From assembly GCA_018340805.1 (NCBI GenBank), contig JACMZG010001914.1, positions 25,720,569 to 25,784,568 on the forward strand: a stretch of 64,000 nucleotides of DNA, read 5' to 3'. This document shows, one piece after another, positions 1 through 10,243 of this stretch. The stretch's first letter is position 1; each line of letters opens with the position of its first letter. The stretch comes from Microvelia longipes (taxonomy: Eukaryota; Arthropoda; Insecta; Hemiptera; Veliidae). Below the pieces are notes generated by a model, which saw only the letters and a program-made list of their open reading frames with translations, made no database searches and was not told the DNA's origin. The translations under genes were made by a program, and so were the position numbers.

Positions 1-19
1 TATGTGTAAATACATATAT

Positions 20-51
<32 letters not shown>

Positions 52-139
52 ATATATATTTATATATATATATATATATATATATACTATATATTATATA
101 TATATATATATAATATATATATATATATTTATATAATAT

Positions 140-178
<39 letters not shown>
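1..178. repeat. (TA)n microsatellite
   Basis: Almost pure alternating T and A, interrupted by occasional AA or TT steps that reset the phase. It has no coding meaning. It probably continues past the left edge of the window. Confidence 0.95.
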
Positions 179-179
<1 letters not shown>

Positions 180-195
180 GATATATACCACTGAA

Positions 196-285
196 CGGAG
201 TTTGAACTTACTTCTGGTTCCGACTCCCGCCATGATGCCTATCCCATTAGTGTATTTTTCTCTGAAAATTCGCTAAAAAGTGTTT
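196..285 (+). mobile_element. SINE head fragment with B-box-like motif
   Basis: A GGTTCCGACTCCC motif near 217-229 resembles the RNA polymerase III internal B box (GGTTCGANTCC). It is followed by a tail, ATCCCATTAG...AATTCGCTAAAA, that recurs at 59380-59432 after another B-box-like motif. The shared order suggests a tRNA-derived SINE fragment rather than a tRNA gene. No matching acceptor stem is visible. Confidence 0.4.
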
Positions 286-865
286 TCATTAGGATAATTA
301 ATTTAAAAATTCATATTTTCCTGTTTTGGTCAGTCTTGAGTTAATATGATTTGATAATGGTGTAAAATGCTTTTTGTCTGTGTTTCTTCATAATTATGGA
401 GTGTGTTCTAAGCCAGTGATTTTCTTGTGTCATTTAAAAGCAAAGGTATTCATGTTTTCTGAGTTCGTTGCCTTTTTTAAGACTTTTCTTTTATTCATAT
501 TTTTTATCTTATCTTTATTTTTTTTTTAAATGTGTATGATATTTTTATTATTAAAGTATTAAAGCTTTTGAATAGGAATAGGTCCAAAATAATAAATAAA
601 CATAATAGGGCCTATTCCTCCTCAAAAGCTTTAATAATTTAAAATAGAGGTCTTATAAAGTTTTTTGTCTTATGATATTTTTGTAAAATACAAATTTGAA
701 GTAATTACTCTTGGTTTAGAAACTTTATTAATGTATTTGATCAATTTTCTATAACCTTCATCTGATGACCAGCCAATTTTTTTACTTTTCTGTAAAACTA
801 CTAAATTAGATATTGGATTAGTCTTGTATTATCATAAATCGTCTTTTTCAGACACTTGTATGATC
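286..865. other. Unassigned AT-rich sequence
   Basis: No open frame or known family was recognised. The only structure seen is the inverted repeat at 558-635, listed separately. Confidence 0.6.
558..635. repeat. Hairpin, 28-bp arms, 22-nt loop
   Basis: Arms 558-585 and 608-635 are reverse complements with about three mismatches; both contain AAAGCTTTT/AAAAGCTTT and CCTATTCC/GGAATAGG. The size, about 78 nt in all, resembles a small foldback element or a hairpin RNA precursor. No evidence of transcription can be read from the sequence. Confidence 0.7.
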
Positions 866-955
866 TTCTGGTGCCACGCATAACTCCTGCTGTGTTCATG
901 CTACAGGTTTAATCATTTTACAAAAAATCAAATGTAAGGTTTTGTTATGCTGCCA
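866..955 (-). mobile_element. F2 repeat fragment
   Basis: Contains CGCATAACTCCTGCTGTGTT followed by ATGCTACAGGTTTAATC and GTTATGCTGCC. It matches the same part of minus-oriented F2 copies near 31640-31730, 40360-40450 and 52130-52210. The fragment stops where the FB1 terminal array begins. Confidence 0.6.
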
Positions 956-956
956 C

Positions 957-1130
957 CAATTCTGGCGCGGTGGTCCGCATACCGGGTGAATTTCCTTTGG
1001 AATTCTGGCGCGGTGGTCCGCATACCGGGAGAATTTCTTTTGGAATTCTGGTGCGGTGGTCCGCATACCGGATGAATTTCCTTAGGAATTCTGGCGCGGT
1101 GGTCCGCATACCGGGTGATTTTTTTTGGAA
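957..1130 (+). repeat. Four tandem 43-bp copies of the FB1 terminus
   Basis: The unit AATTCTGGCGCGGTGGTCCG-CATACCGGGTGAATTTCCTTTGG occurs four times head to tail, with only a few substitutions per unit. The last unit runs straight into the FB1 body at 1131. Other FB1 copies carry this unit once, so the array is a local expansion of the element end. Overlapping short open frames on both strands are by-products of the repeat. Confidence 0.9.
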
Positions 1131-1345
1131 TGCGTGTTTTTGTGTTAACAATCCATTCCTTGCTTAAGGTTCCGGTTTATGCTTTATATTTTGATGAGTT
1201 GATCAATTATCAAGCGCTTCTCGTAACTCATTTTTTCTGTATTTTTTAAAGGGGATGCGCATAATTGCTCCGTTGGTTTTACAAACGTATGCCTCTAAAA
1301 TTAGCAGTGCACACAATTATTTGCACTTGTTTAATGCTCAATTAT
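1131..1345 (+). mobile_element. FB1 foldback repeat, left-arm half
   Basis: Carries the FB1 landmarks in order: AATGCGTGTTT, TTAACAATCCATTCCTTGCT, TTCCGGTTTATGCTTTATA, ATTATCAAGCGC, CTCGTAACTCATTTTTTCTG, GGATGCGCATAATTG, ATGCCTCTAAAATTAGCAGT and TTTAATGCTCAATT. The opposite arm is missing, so this copy cannot fold on itself. A further 200 bases to about 1555 are unassigned. Confidence 0.75.
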
Positions 1346-1559
1346 TGTTTTTTCGTTAGTTTTTGCTTTCATTGGTTTCCAGTATTTAATATGGTTTTTT
1401 TACTCAATGGTCGCTTAGAGTGGTCGTATCGACTCGGATCGTTATCATTCTTTTTTCCAGCGAAATATTAGTATCTTGAATTTTGCCGATTTCGTGAATA
1501 TTTTGCTGACGTAACACAAGGGTTCGTGTCCTCCTTAAGGTTGATTTTTGTACCAAGTT

Positions 1560-1735
1560 TTGACTTGATGACACAATATATATGCTACATCTGGGCACTG
1601 TTCCATCATTCGACATTCGTCTTCATTAATGGCCAGTACATAATGTCATGTCCCACTCTGTTTCGTTACGTCGTCCCTGTCGGCGCCCTGATATGTTAGA
1701 CGTGTTACAATTTTGTAGTTCGATATACTACTTAT
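1560..1735 (+). mobile_element. F3 foldback repeat fragment
   Basis: Contains ATGCTACATCTGGGCACTGT, TTCCATCATTCGACATTCGT and ATAATGTCATGTCCCACTCT-GTTTCGTTACGTC, all shared with F3 at 10090-10200 (inverted) and 58800-58920. This is one arm only, with an internal deletion near the end. Confidence 0.7.
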
Positions 1736-2819
1736 TAATATAAATTTTTGTTCAATTTGAACTTCGTTGGTAAACTTTCGTTGGCAAAATAGATTATTGT
1801 GGTCTGAAAAATATTATCTCCTATACAGCACAATAGAGCTTATAACTTATTTTTGTATCAAGTTTCAATTAAGGACCCGTACCCGATTTATATGAATAAT
1901 TTATTATAATCAATAAAATAATTTATAAGTTAATTTTATTTAATTTAATCTTTAATAATTAAATATATATTAATAAATGAAAACTTATTAATGAATAATA
2001 TAACTTTAATTGTACAACTCTAAACCTTATAGAATAGGTTAAGTAGAAGCAGTGTATACATTCCTTCTATCAATAATCTATATCAAGTAACATGTCATGC
2101 TTGATTTTAAGTTATTCGTACAAGCCAATCTTGATTAACAGTCAGGTAGAAAACTTTAAAAGTAACTTATATTTTTAGAACAAAAAAACTGCATTTTTGT
2201 TATTTTAACATTAGAGATTCCGTTTGGATAAAAAGAGATTTTTTGACATGGAAGAATATCTTGTATAAAAAAACTGTTTAGGATTTTTTTTTAAATTTTA
2301 AAATTGTGACTCAATAGTTAGATTTTTCTAGTCAGATTGTGATAAACATAGCTATTATGAAAACTTGTTTTCCGTAGTAACGAACTAGATTCGAAAAGAA
2401 AACGAACTGAATTCGAATGTAGTTTTTATCTAAATATATTTCATTTTATTTTTCAAATTTTTTTCCATTTTTTTTTAGATTTTATGTATATGAATGAAAT
2501 ACTGTTGAAATTAATGCGATGAAATTATACAAATATGTATTTTGATTTTGTTAATTTTTCGTACATAAAGACTTACTGTTAACATTTACCGGTCGCTTAC
2601 ATTTGTATGTTTTATAGTGTAATAAACAATTTAATTAAACAATTTATTAAACGGAACTAATGCTGTTTTTAAATCCATAATTTTGAAAATTTAAATCCAT
2701 ATATGTGTTAACAATGCATAGTATAGTATTTGTTTATCAAATACATTTCAGCGATCAAAAAACTTTCCAAGGTTGCTATTTTTAAAAATTTTTACTGAGT
2801 CATTATTGTGGGCTAATAC
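1736..2819. other. Unassigned AT-rich sequence
   Basis: No open frame above background and no recognised repeat. The composition is strongly A+T. Confidence 0.6.
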
Positions 2820-2824
2820 CTCAG

Positions 2825-3121
2825 ATATTAAATACATCCGTTTCCTTCCCAGTTTTAACCTATACAGGCACTGACTACGCTCGATGCTTCTTAACTTTAA
2901 TGATCCAAGGTACACACTTGTACCAAATTTCAACTCAGTACTTAGATTTAAATAGCGTACACAAATAATGTAATTAAAATTGAACTAATGCTGATAATGA
3001 GATGAAACATGGCACATATGCCATGCTTATACATTGCTATATGCCTGCCAAATCTTTTTCCGCGTTTTATGATTTTTCAACTCTCTAGCATAAATACACT
3101 GGGAGGTACGTTGACACTGTG

Positions 3122-3123
<2 letters not shown>
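2825..3123 (+). mobile_element. F2 repeat, internally deleted
   Basis: Starts in the TAAATACATCCGTTTCCTTC segment, then shows GGCACTGACTACGCTCGATG, TTGAACTAATGCTGATAATG, AGATGAAACATGGCACATAT, TTTTTCCGCGTTTTATGATT and CTCTCTAGCATAAATACACT in F2 order. It ends where other copies carry a CA-rich tract; here a (TA)n tract takes that place. Confidence 0.8.
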
Positions 3124-3331
<208 letters not shown>

Positions 3332-3354
3332 ACACATACATACATAAACATTCA

Positions 3355-3540
3355 TAAAAAACATGACATTCTCAGGATGAGCGATGAGAGTCCGAAGTCA
3401 TAATACTTAGACTTTGGATGACACTTCATTCTAAGGCTTAGCGCATCGAAGCCAAAGTAATAAAACCTTAGGCTTTGGATAATCTTGACAATATAAGGGC
3501 GAGTGAAGCGAGTGGTGAAACCTGTGAAAATCATAATATG
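3355..3540 (-). repeat. F2 5'-end modules, repeated
   Basis: Three related segments with GAGCGATGAGAGTCCGAAGTC, GCTTAGCGCATCGAAGCC and GGGCGAGTGAAGCGAGTGG. They match the reverse complement of the F2 end module that reads GGATTCGCTTCGCTCGTCCTC in plus copies. The module has been duplicated locally with a spacer rich in CTTTGGAT. Confidence 0.55.
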
Positions 3541-4394
3541 TTTTCCAGGTTTAAATTTTTAACTATTATGCAGTCTCATTTTTTCACTATTTATGCAGAA
3601 TTACAATATTCTATCTCTTTAAGTTTTCTGATCTTTGAGAAGGTTCATCTAAAAGGGATGATAAAGAAATAAACACAGTAAGAAAAAGTATTTAAAAAAT
3701 AATAATTTGCAAAACTTATTTGCGAAAAAGTACTTGAAGAAAATAAAAAAAAATATAACATTATGGGAAATACCTAATAAATTAGCATTTTCACACTCAA
3801 AGATTTTAATTGGTTATTTTATGTTGCTTTGAGATTTTCAGTCATTATGTCAGTCATTAATTAATTTTAATTGTTATTCTTATTTATTATTTTACTAAAT
3901 TTTGTTATTGTTTTCATTGATTGATGAAGAGAGCATTTATTCATTCTTTGTATTTTTTTGCATCATGTGTTACGTAAAGTTATTTATTGCTGTTAATGTT
4001 GATAATTTTGATAATAAGGATTCTAGTAATAATCTATATTGAGTAAAGTGTAGGAAAGAAAAATTAAAGAATTATAGTGCGAAATAATAAGTGAGATAAT
4101 ACATTAAGAAATATAATTGTTGAATTAAGGAATTGTTAGTAATTTTATAGGACCTAGAAATTATTACGGTATAAGTTGAATGTATTTTGGAAAATTATTA
4201 TTTTTTCAATTGCTGAGGAAGTCATTGGAGGGGAAAACGAAAGGTTGCACACAAACAAATAATTAGTTTGTGTGCTTTGAATAATTCCTGTTTCTCTTTT
4301 GTCTTTGCTTTGATAGATTACGGGATTACTTTATCCTTTTATCTAGCAGATGGGAGTAGATTGATTCATCAAACAATAATCAAAAAATATAACA
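3541..4394. other. Unassigned AT-rich sequence
   Basis: No gene recognised. A perfect 10-bp hairpin lies at 4257-4266/4276-4285 (GCACACAAAC/GTTTGTGTGC, 9-nt loop). Confidence 0.6.
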
Positions 4395-4890
4395 CTTTTA
4401 TTCCTTTTTGCTTTCACAGTTGCATTGTTAGTAAGTAAAAACGCATCACATTTTATTGCTTTCTGCTTTCACAGCTGCATTGTTTAGTAAGTAAAAACGT
4501 AACACATTTTTTTGCTTTCTGCTTTCACAGCTGCATTGTTTAGTAAGTAAAAACGTAACACATTTTATTGCTTTATGCTTTCACAGCTGCATTGTTTAGT
4601 AAGTAAAAACATAACAAATTTTATTGCTTTCTGCTTTCACAGCTGCATTGTTTAGTAAGTAAAAACGTAACACATTTTTTTGCTTTCTGCTTTCACAGCT
4701 GCATTGTTTAGTAAGTAAAAACGTAACACATTTTATTGCTTTATGCTTTCACAGCTGCATTGTTTAGTAAGTAAAAACATAACAAATTTTATTGCTTTCT
4801 GCTTTCACAACTGCATTGTTTAGTAAGTAAAAACGTAACACATTTTATTGCTTACTGGTTTCACAGTTGCATAGGTTAATAAGTAAAACA
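4395..4890 (+). repeat. 56-bp minisatellite with trimeric higher-order structure
   Basis: About nine copies of a unit containing GCTTTCACAGCTGCATTGTT-TAGTAAGTAAAAACGTAACA. Three variant types (ending CACATTTTTTTG, CACATTTTATTG and CAAATTTTATTG) recur in the same order twice: the copy at 4471 matches the copy at 4639, 168 bases on. Edge copies are more diverged. Confidence 0.93.
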
Positions 4891-5985
4891 TATCAATATG
4901 TTTGCAGCTACGAACATGATGTTTGTTGAGCTTTGAACTATATGATGCAGCTATGAACAATATGTTGAGCATAAACAAACATGAAACAACATGTTGAGCA
5001 TAAACAAAACGATTAACGATTGCTACTATCAATGTCGTATTACTTTATTGATGTTAAATCCAATTATTCATTTCCAGTTTTAAATCAATCACATGCTAAT
5101 CTGCCACACGCTACCACAAGTTGTTTAAGTACCTCCTATAAAATTAAACAGATAGAACTTGTGCTGTATCTAATCTAATAAAAAACTTAAACAAAATAAA
5201 GTCCTTTTTTAACTTTACCCAAGGTACATGCAAATAAAAACAACATTTAAGTTTTTATAGCTTATCAATTCTTTATTTAAAAATAACTTAGGTAGAAAGA
5301 CTTTTTTTTCTCTTTGGTAGTCATGTTTTTAAGCAAAACACATACTTTTCATTTAAGTCCTAGTTAAAGTCCCTTACTAGAATATAACGGAGTAACCTAC
5401 TTCGCAAGGTGGCACCACATGGTCAGTTGATCACATGTTGTCACCTGCTCTCCAACATTTTCTTTATTCATACTTTATGTTTTTCTTTTTTATGTATCAC
5501 ACTTTAACACCTTTCTAAGAAAATTTATTGTGTGAACTTTTTTTCCTTCCTTTTACTATATGCTAATTTTTGTTGAACTTATTTGTTTTTATCGAAAGTA
5601 TTTCAAGTTTATGAAATTAGTTTATTTTCTTATTGTTAATGGAAGAAAGCCAGCCAACATATGGCTTTCATGTGATTGTAAATATGAAATAAATGTTGGT
5701 ATTCAATCCATACAAATATACTAATTTAAGAGTCAAAACAATATTTCTGGGAGGTCTTACTCATTTTTATTACTATGTTATTTAAATTTGAAATTAAATT
5801 CTTAATTTTTGTTTGTTTTTATTTTAAGAATAAATTCTTTATTTTTATTTAAGGATGTGAAAAATTTATGTTACTGAGGTAAATTAAATTTTTGTGCTTT
5901 TTGGAAAATGAATGCTAATGAATCAAATCTATCTACTGTTCAATAAAGCTCTTTTATTTATTTTTCTAATCAGATTCAGAGATAA
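4891..5985. other. Unassigned AT-rich sequence
   Basis: Near 4910-5010 the words AACATGTTGAGC and ATAAACAAAC recur a few times. Otherwise nothing was recognised. Confidence 0.6.
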
Positions 5986-5989
5986 TTAC

Positions 5990-6090
5990 AAATCTCTAGC
6001 TTAAACACACTAAGAGCTATGATGATAACGCAGACAAACATACTGATAGACAACTTGGTAAAAACCAATAAAGAGGATTTTAAAAGGGTT
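5990..6090 (+). mobile_element. F2 repeat fragment, 3' third
   Basis: Contains CTCTAGCTTAAACACACTAA, GAGCTATGATGATAACGCAG, AGACAACTTGGTAAAAACC and a GAGGATTTTAAAAG stretch, in the order found at 41340-41440. Confidence 0.6.
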
Positions 6091-6117
6091 AACTAAGAGG
6101 AGAGGGTTTAAAAAACA

Positions 6118-6692
6118 CGCAACGGATACAGGTGATAGTGATAGTGATATGGGGGGAGTGGTAGTATCTACCAGGGGAGTAGGCCACGTTGTTGGGCCCT
6201 TTTTGCCAGCTCCCTAAGATAGTATTCTACTCCTTTTAATTTCATGTGTAAGTATATTTCATCTAATGTAGACAGAAGAGCCGTAAATTTCTACGGTTCC
6301 TCTTATTGCTTTTTCAAGCAATCATATATATTTTCACTGACTCTTATAGTCTAGTGAAAACTGGGAACAACACGTGCTCTCACTGTTAAACCAAACCTCC
6401 ACACACTTTAAACAACAAGGCAGAAACAGTATAATATTATAATGAATCTACAATGTGGATCCTAAATTTTGCCTATACCCAGTTTCATTTAGGTAAGGGA
6501 TCTTTAACGAGTACCTGACAACAACACAGGCTCGAGACCATCGGCTTTACGTCCCTTCTGAAGGATGGTACGCAGAATTTTTATCCGTCTCATAAAAATC
6601 CTAGAGGCCCGTGCTGGGATTGAACCCATGACTAAAGAACATTCATTCTGTGTATTGGCCGCGTACCTTAACCACTACACCACGGGTGACTC
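6118..6692 (-). mobile_element. SINE-A, full-length tRNA-derived SINE
   Basis: Read on the minus strand it begins TCACCCGTGGTGTAGTGGTT, with an A-box-like segment at about 6667-6683 and a B box GGTTCAATCCC at 6617-6627. A central block around 6530-6580 (CAGAAGGGACGTAAAGCCG in sense) follows. The 3' part carries GGAGCTGGCAAAAAGGGCCC and ends in a TCACTA-rich tail at 6118-6150. The same order is seen at 17097-17715, which fixes both ends. It would be transcribed by RNA polymerase III and mobilised by a LINE, as for tRNA SINEs in general. The partner LINE is not identified. Confidence 0.85.
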
Positions 6693-6699
6693 CTTGATA

Positions 6700-7049
6700 C
6701 AGGTGAAGTCTCAGTTTGGAATTTCAAGTGCAAACTCACTAATTTTCTTATAAATATCTAAGGTATATATGATGAAATGACTTTTCTAATTCAATACTAT
6801 AATCAATACCTAATATAACGAGCAAATATAAAGGCATCGTTTTATTGCTTTAGTTATTCTGATTGTGTCAAGTATTTTTTTTCGACAAAAAGCACCGTTT
6901 GATTATTTTTCTTTCATATCTTCAAAAACGAAGAATTTTTATTATATCGACTTCATTTAAGTATTTCTGATAGTTTTTTCGCCATTGTATGAGTTCGATT
7001 TAAGAAAAAAAGACAGATAACAGTTAAATGGGAATATCTCGATTGATGC
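6700..7049. other. Unassigned AT-rich sequence
   Basis: Nothing recognised. Confidence 0.6.
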
Positions 7050-7367
7050 GTGAGGACATGCTTTCGACTTTTTTGCACGGAATTAGCGGGTGCACGTAGG
7101 TATCAAAAAAGTTTTATAGGGCTTAAAGTTTCGATGCTTCCGAAAATTTGTCGAGAACAATCGCTGTTGGTTGTTTTGGATGCTATTGTTGTTTTGAAGA
7201 CGTCTTCTTTTCTTTACTTCCTTATTCAGTTAAAGGATGAAGTGTTGAGGCACGTTCCTTATTTTTATTCTTGGTTGAAAAGGATTATTTTTTTCTCACC
7301 AATATCAAGGATGCCTTGTCACAAAAGACAGGGCAGAGGGAGCCCAGTGACCAAGTTTCCCCTATGA
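7050..7367 (+). CDS. Weak 105-codon open frame, unrecognised
   Basis: This is one of the few frames here not made of repeats. It starts MRTCFRLFCTELAGARRYQK and ends with a basic stretch. It has no motif, signal peptide or family I recognise. The surrounding A+T is slightly lower than average. It could be an exon, an old transposon fragment or chance. Confidence 0.15.
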   Translation: MRTCFRLFCTELAGARRYQKSFIGLKVSMLPKICREQSLLVVLDAIVVLKTSSFLYFLIQLKDEVLRHVPYFYSWLKRIIFFSPISRMPCHKRQGRGSPVTKFPL

Positions 7368-7506
7368 TTTTATTATTAAACTCATCAACTCTGGTAATCA
7401 GTACCTATAGTATGCTTGTTGGTACAATCTTTAGAAAATGTTTATAATGTAAGCCTCTCAAGTAAATGGAATATTGCTATGGTCTAAAATTAGCATAAAC
7501 TTAGTT

Positions 7507-7890
7507 TTATATTAGCGCCGAAATTGGCGCAGAGTCGATTTGAAATAATTACCATAGTTTAATTAGCATCGATATTGAAAATAATTATCATAGTTTTATA
7601 TTGAGTTTTATATTAGCACCGAAATTGCTGCGCAGAGTCGATATTGAAATAATTACCATAGTTTTATATTAGCACCGAAATTGCTGCGCAGAGTCGATAT
7701 TAAAATAATTACCATAGTTTTATATTAGCACCGAAATGGCTGCGCAGAGTCGATATTGAAATAATTACCATAGTTTTATATTGAGTTTTATATTAGCACC
7801 GAAATTGCTGCGTAGAGTTGATAGTGAATTAGTGACCATAGTATTTTATTAGCGCCGAAATTGCTGCGCAAAGACGGTATTGAAATGATA
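7507..7890 (+). repeat. ~57-bp minisatellite, about seven units
   Basis: The unit reads ATAGTTTTATATTAGCACCG-AAATTGCTGCGCAGAGTCGA-TATTGAAATAATTACC. Some units have an extra TATTGAGTTT insertion (7600, 7780). The outer units at 7510 and 7850 are more diverged. There is no sequence relation to the 56-bp array at 4395. Confidence 0.92.
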
Positions 7891-8287
7891 GTTAGACATT
7901 AGTTTGTTAATAACTTTATTCTCCTTCGTAGAGAGAGGGTAAAGTAATAAATGTATTTCCTTTGCTTCCCAGGTATTAACACTTTAATTATTTCATTAGT
8001 ATTTTAGTATTTTTTATTATGTTACAGGTTTGTATCTTTTCTTGCGTTTATTCTCATCGGAACTCTACTACAAGTTGCTAAGTATTATTTAATATTAAAT
8101 ATATTCTTAGTTTTATTCATTTGCTTTGCTTTATAACAAGCTTTGCTGCCAAATAGGGTATTACTTAAAGGATTTAAAATATGCCGGATCTTTGCGTATA
8201 ATTAGTAATTAAATTTTCATCAATAAGGTGTCTTAACATCCTGCATAGCTTCTTGTAATGCTACACATGCCTGTGTACTTTATTAAA
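7891..8287. other. Unassigned AT-rich sequence
   Basis: Nothing recognised. Confidence 0.6.
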
Positions 8288-8745
8288 AAATTCGGGCGGC
8301 GTAATTTGCAAGTCAGGCGAATTTCTTTCGAAAAACTCGCTTTCTAATGGATCCAGTTCTTGCTCAGGCTTACTGTTTATGCTTCAAAGTCGGAACACGA
8401 GCACTTTTACTTGTGTATCAATATGCATGGTTTGTTTAAACAAAATGTGCTAAAGCATTTTTTAGATTAGCATAAAATAAGATTTGTATGACGGTCTGAA
8501 ATGTAGTGCATACAGATTATACAAGGGCAAGCGTAGTTCTAAACAACCTGTTGAATAAAAATGCATATTTTCTTTTAAAAATCTATGCGAATTGGCAGAC
8601 AAGTAAAAGAGCCCACTGGTCCAATTATGAAGCATTAACTGTAAGCCTAAGTAAGAACTAGATTGGTGCGCAAGAAAGCAATGAAATTCTAAATTTACTT
8701 TGGAAAAAATTCGCCCGGCTGGCAGACGTCACGAATTATTTTGTG
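8288..8745. mobile_element. FB1-type foldback element, diverged copy
   Basis: The left end has AATTCGGGCGGCGTAATTTG and CAGGCGAATTTCTTTCG. The right end has AATTCGCCCGGCTGGCAGAC and GTCACGAATTATT, its approximate reverse complement. Inner arm words also pair (TCCAGTTCTTGCTCAGGCTTA on the left, TAAGCCTAAGTAAGAACTAG on the right). It has the FB1 plan but is the most diverged copy in the window. Confidence 0.65.
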
Positions 8746-8777
8746 ATTACAACTTTAATAAGTGAAAATATGTGATT

Positions 8778-8860
8778 AAAAATGATTCTCCGGAATCAAG
8801 ATTCGAATTCGGGCCCCAAGGTTTAAGTAATTAAAGTACTCAGATCAACTTCAGACCCCT
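8778..8860 (-). mobile_element. tRNA-like head beside FB1
   Basis: On the minus strand it reads GGTCTGAAGTTGATCTGAGT followed by CCGAATTCGAATCTTGATTC. The second motif includes a B-box-like GAATTCGAATC. It sits about 35-50 bases outside the FB1 end, in the same relative orientation as the heads at 32594, 42538 and 54818. Confidence 0.5.
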
Positions 8861-8912
8861 AAAATAAAAAAACCATTGAAAGCGACACCTTGCACATTTG
8901 TTGCTCGCCTAC

Positions 8913-8952
8913 CATATTTTAGAATAACCGGTATACAACCGGTTATTCTAAA

Positions 8953-8957
<5 letters not shown>
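8913..8957. repeat. Perfect 20-bp hairpin with 5-nt loop
   Basis: Arms 8913-8932 and 8938-8957 are exact reverse complements (CATATTTTAGAATAACCGGT and its complement) around ATACA. The right arm runs directly into a (TA)n tract. Such a palindrome could extrude as a cruciform. Function unknown. Confidence 0.95.

Positions 8958-9019
<62 letters not shown>
8958..9019. repeat. (TA)n microsatellite
   Basis: Alternating TA with one ATTATT interruption. Confidence 0.95.
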
Positions 9020-9021
<2 letters not shown>

Positions 9022-9840
9022 GTAATTGTTCATTTACACGTTTATTTTTACCTATTTGAGATAAAATTTTAATATTTAATTTTGCTCTTAAAGTTTGTGA
9101 TATTTAGTTTTAGTTCATTTTATAATTAACTAATCTTGAAATTGTGTGAATCGGTGTTATTAGTACGAATAATGAAATAATAAAGGTATACTCAATAAGT
9201 CATATTTTTAATAATTTTATTTACTTTCATTTATTATGAAGTTTTGATTTAGTTTAACACCGACACCACACTGTAACTGGTGTTCGCTGTATATCTTTAG
9301 GCTATATGAGTTATATACCCAGCTATATCTTTAGGCTGGATTTAACTCAGCGATAAAAACTATTGACCTATTCCAACCTCCATTTTCATTATACTAAAAA
9401 CTATTTCTGCTTTAAAACCCCGAATTGGTTCTACAACTTTGTTGACATCCGGAATTATCTTAATCATTTTTTTTTTCTTACTGAAGAGTAATCAATGTCA
9501 AAAAGTTTGATTTTTAGACTGACTTCTAACAGTTGAAAACAAAAAAGGCAGACGATTCTTTTAAAATATGGCTGAGCTGTAGGAAGCCGTTGTATTGATG
9601 ACGCAATTCAAACCTGTTTTTGTATTTGTGTGTGAATTTTCATCCCGTTCTTATTTTTTGTCCCGAGTATTTTTTTATTTAAAAATAAGTTTATATATCA
9701 GGTACCGTTTTAAGGATATTTTTAGGTCTGTCGTATCATTCGATGATTCTTAATGAAAGAAATATTTTTCCTAAAAGAAAAACAATTAATAGGATCAACT
9801 TGATACGTCAACTTCAAACTTGAACATCAACTCATTTCAA
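9020..9840. other. Unassigned AT-rich sequence
   Basis: A short imperfect duplication around 9290-9350 shares TATATCTTTAGGCT. Nothing else recognised. Confidence 0.6.
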
Positions 9841-9841
9841 C

Positions 9842-10243
9842 TATATCATTTGATACTACCGAGTTTTGTAAAACATGAATAGTTGACACAATATAATTGT
9901 GCGAGAGAAGGAACAGTGCTACATCGCGAACTGTTCCATCATTCGACATTATTCCATCATTCATGTTTTGCAAAACTCGGTAGTATCAAATGATATATGT
10001 TTTGCTTGCCATGCATGATGGCGGTAAGAGAGCACCGCTCGTCTCTGGTAAGTACTTCACATTATATTCTTCGGAATTAATTGAAGGTCAGAGTGAGTTC
10101 AGGCTCTGTCGGCGTCCTGATGTCATGACATTATGTCGAGCCATCAATGATGACGAATGTCGAATGATGGAACAGTTCCCAGATGTAGCATTACATTTTG
10201 CTTGTTACATTTCCTAGGTGTCTCTCGCACAATTATATTGTGT
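9842..10243. mobile_element. F3 foldback element, rearranged
   Basis: An outer inverted pair is GACACAATATAATTGTGCGA (about 9884) and TCGCACAATTATATTGTGTC (about 10222). A second pair, 9842-9880 and 9959-9997, is 39 bp with one mismatch and contains ACTACCGAGTTTTG/CAAAACTCGGTAGT. Between and after them lie F3 words TGTTCCATCATTCGACATT, GGTCAGAGTGAGTTCAGGCT and CATGACATTATGTCGAGCC. Compared with 58723-59690, one arm is shortened and part of the terminus is duplicated in inverse. The 75-codon frame here is repeat-derived. Confidence 0.75.

Noticed and set aside
6565..6753. 62-codon frame over the SINE-A head, and the tRNA-like head as a real tRNA gene
   Set aside because: The segment recurs with SINE-A body at 17097 and has no pairing acceptor stem. 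It is a SINE head.
4395..8000. CRISPR array in the 56-57 bp tandem repeats
   Set aside because: Repeats are contiguous with no unique spacers, and the genome is eukaryotic.
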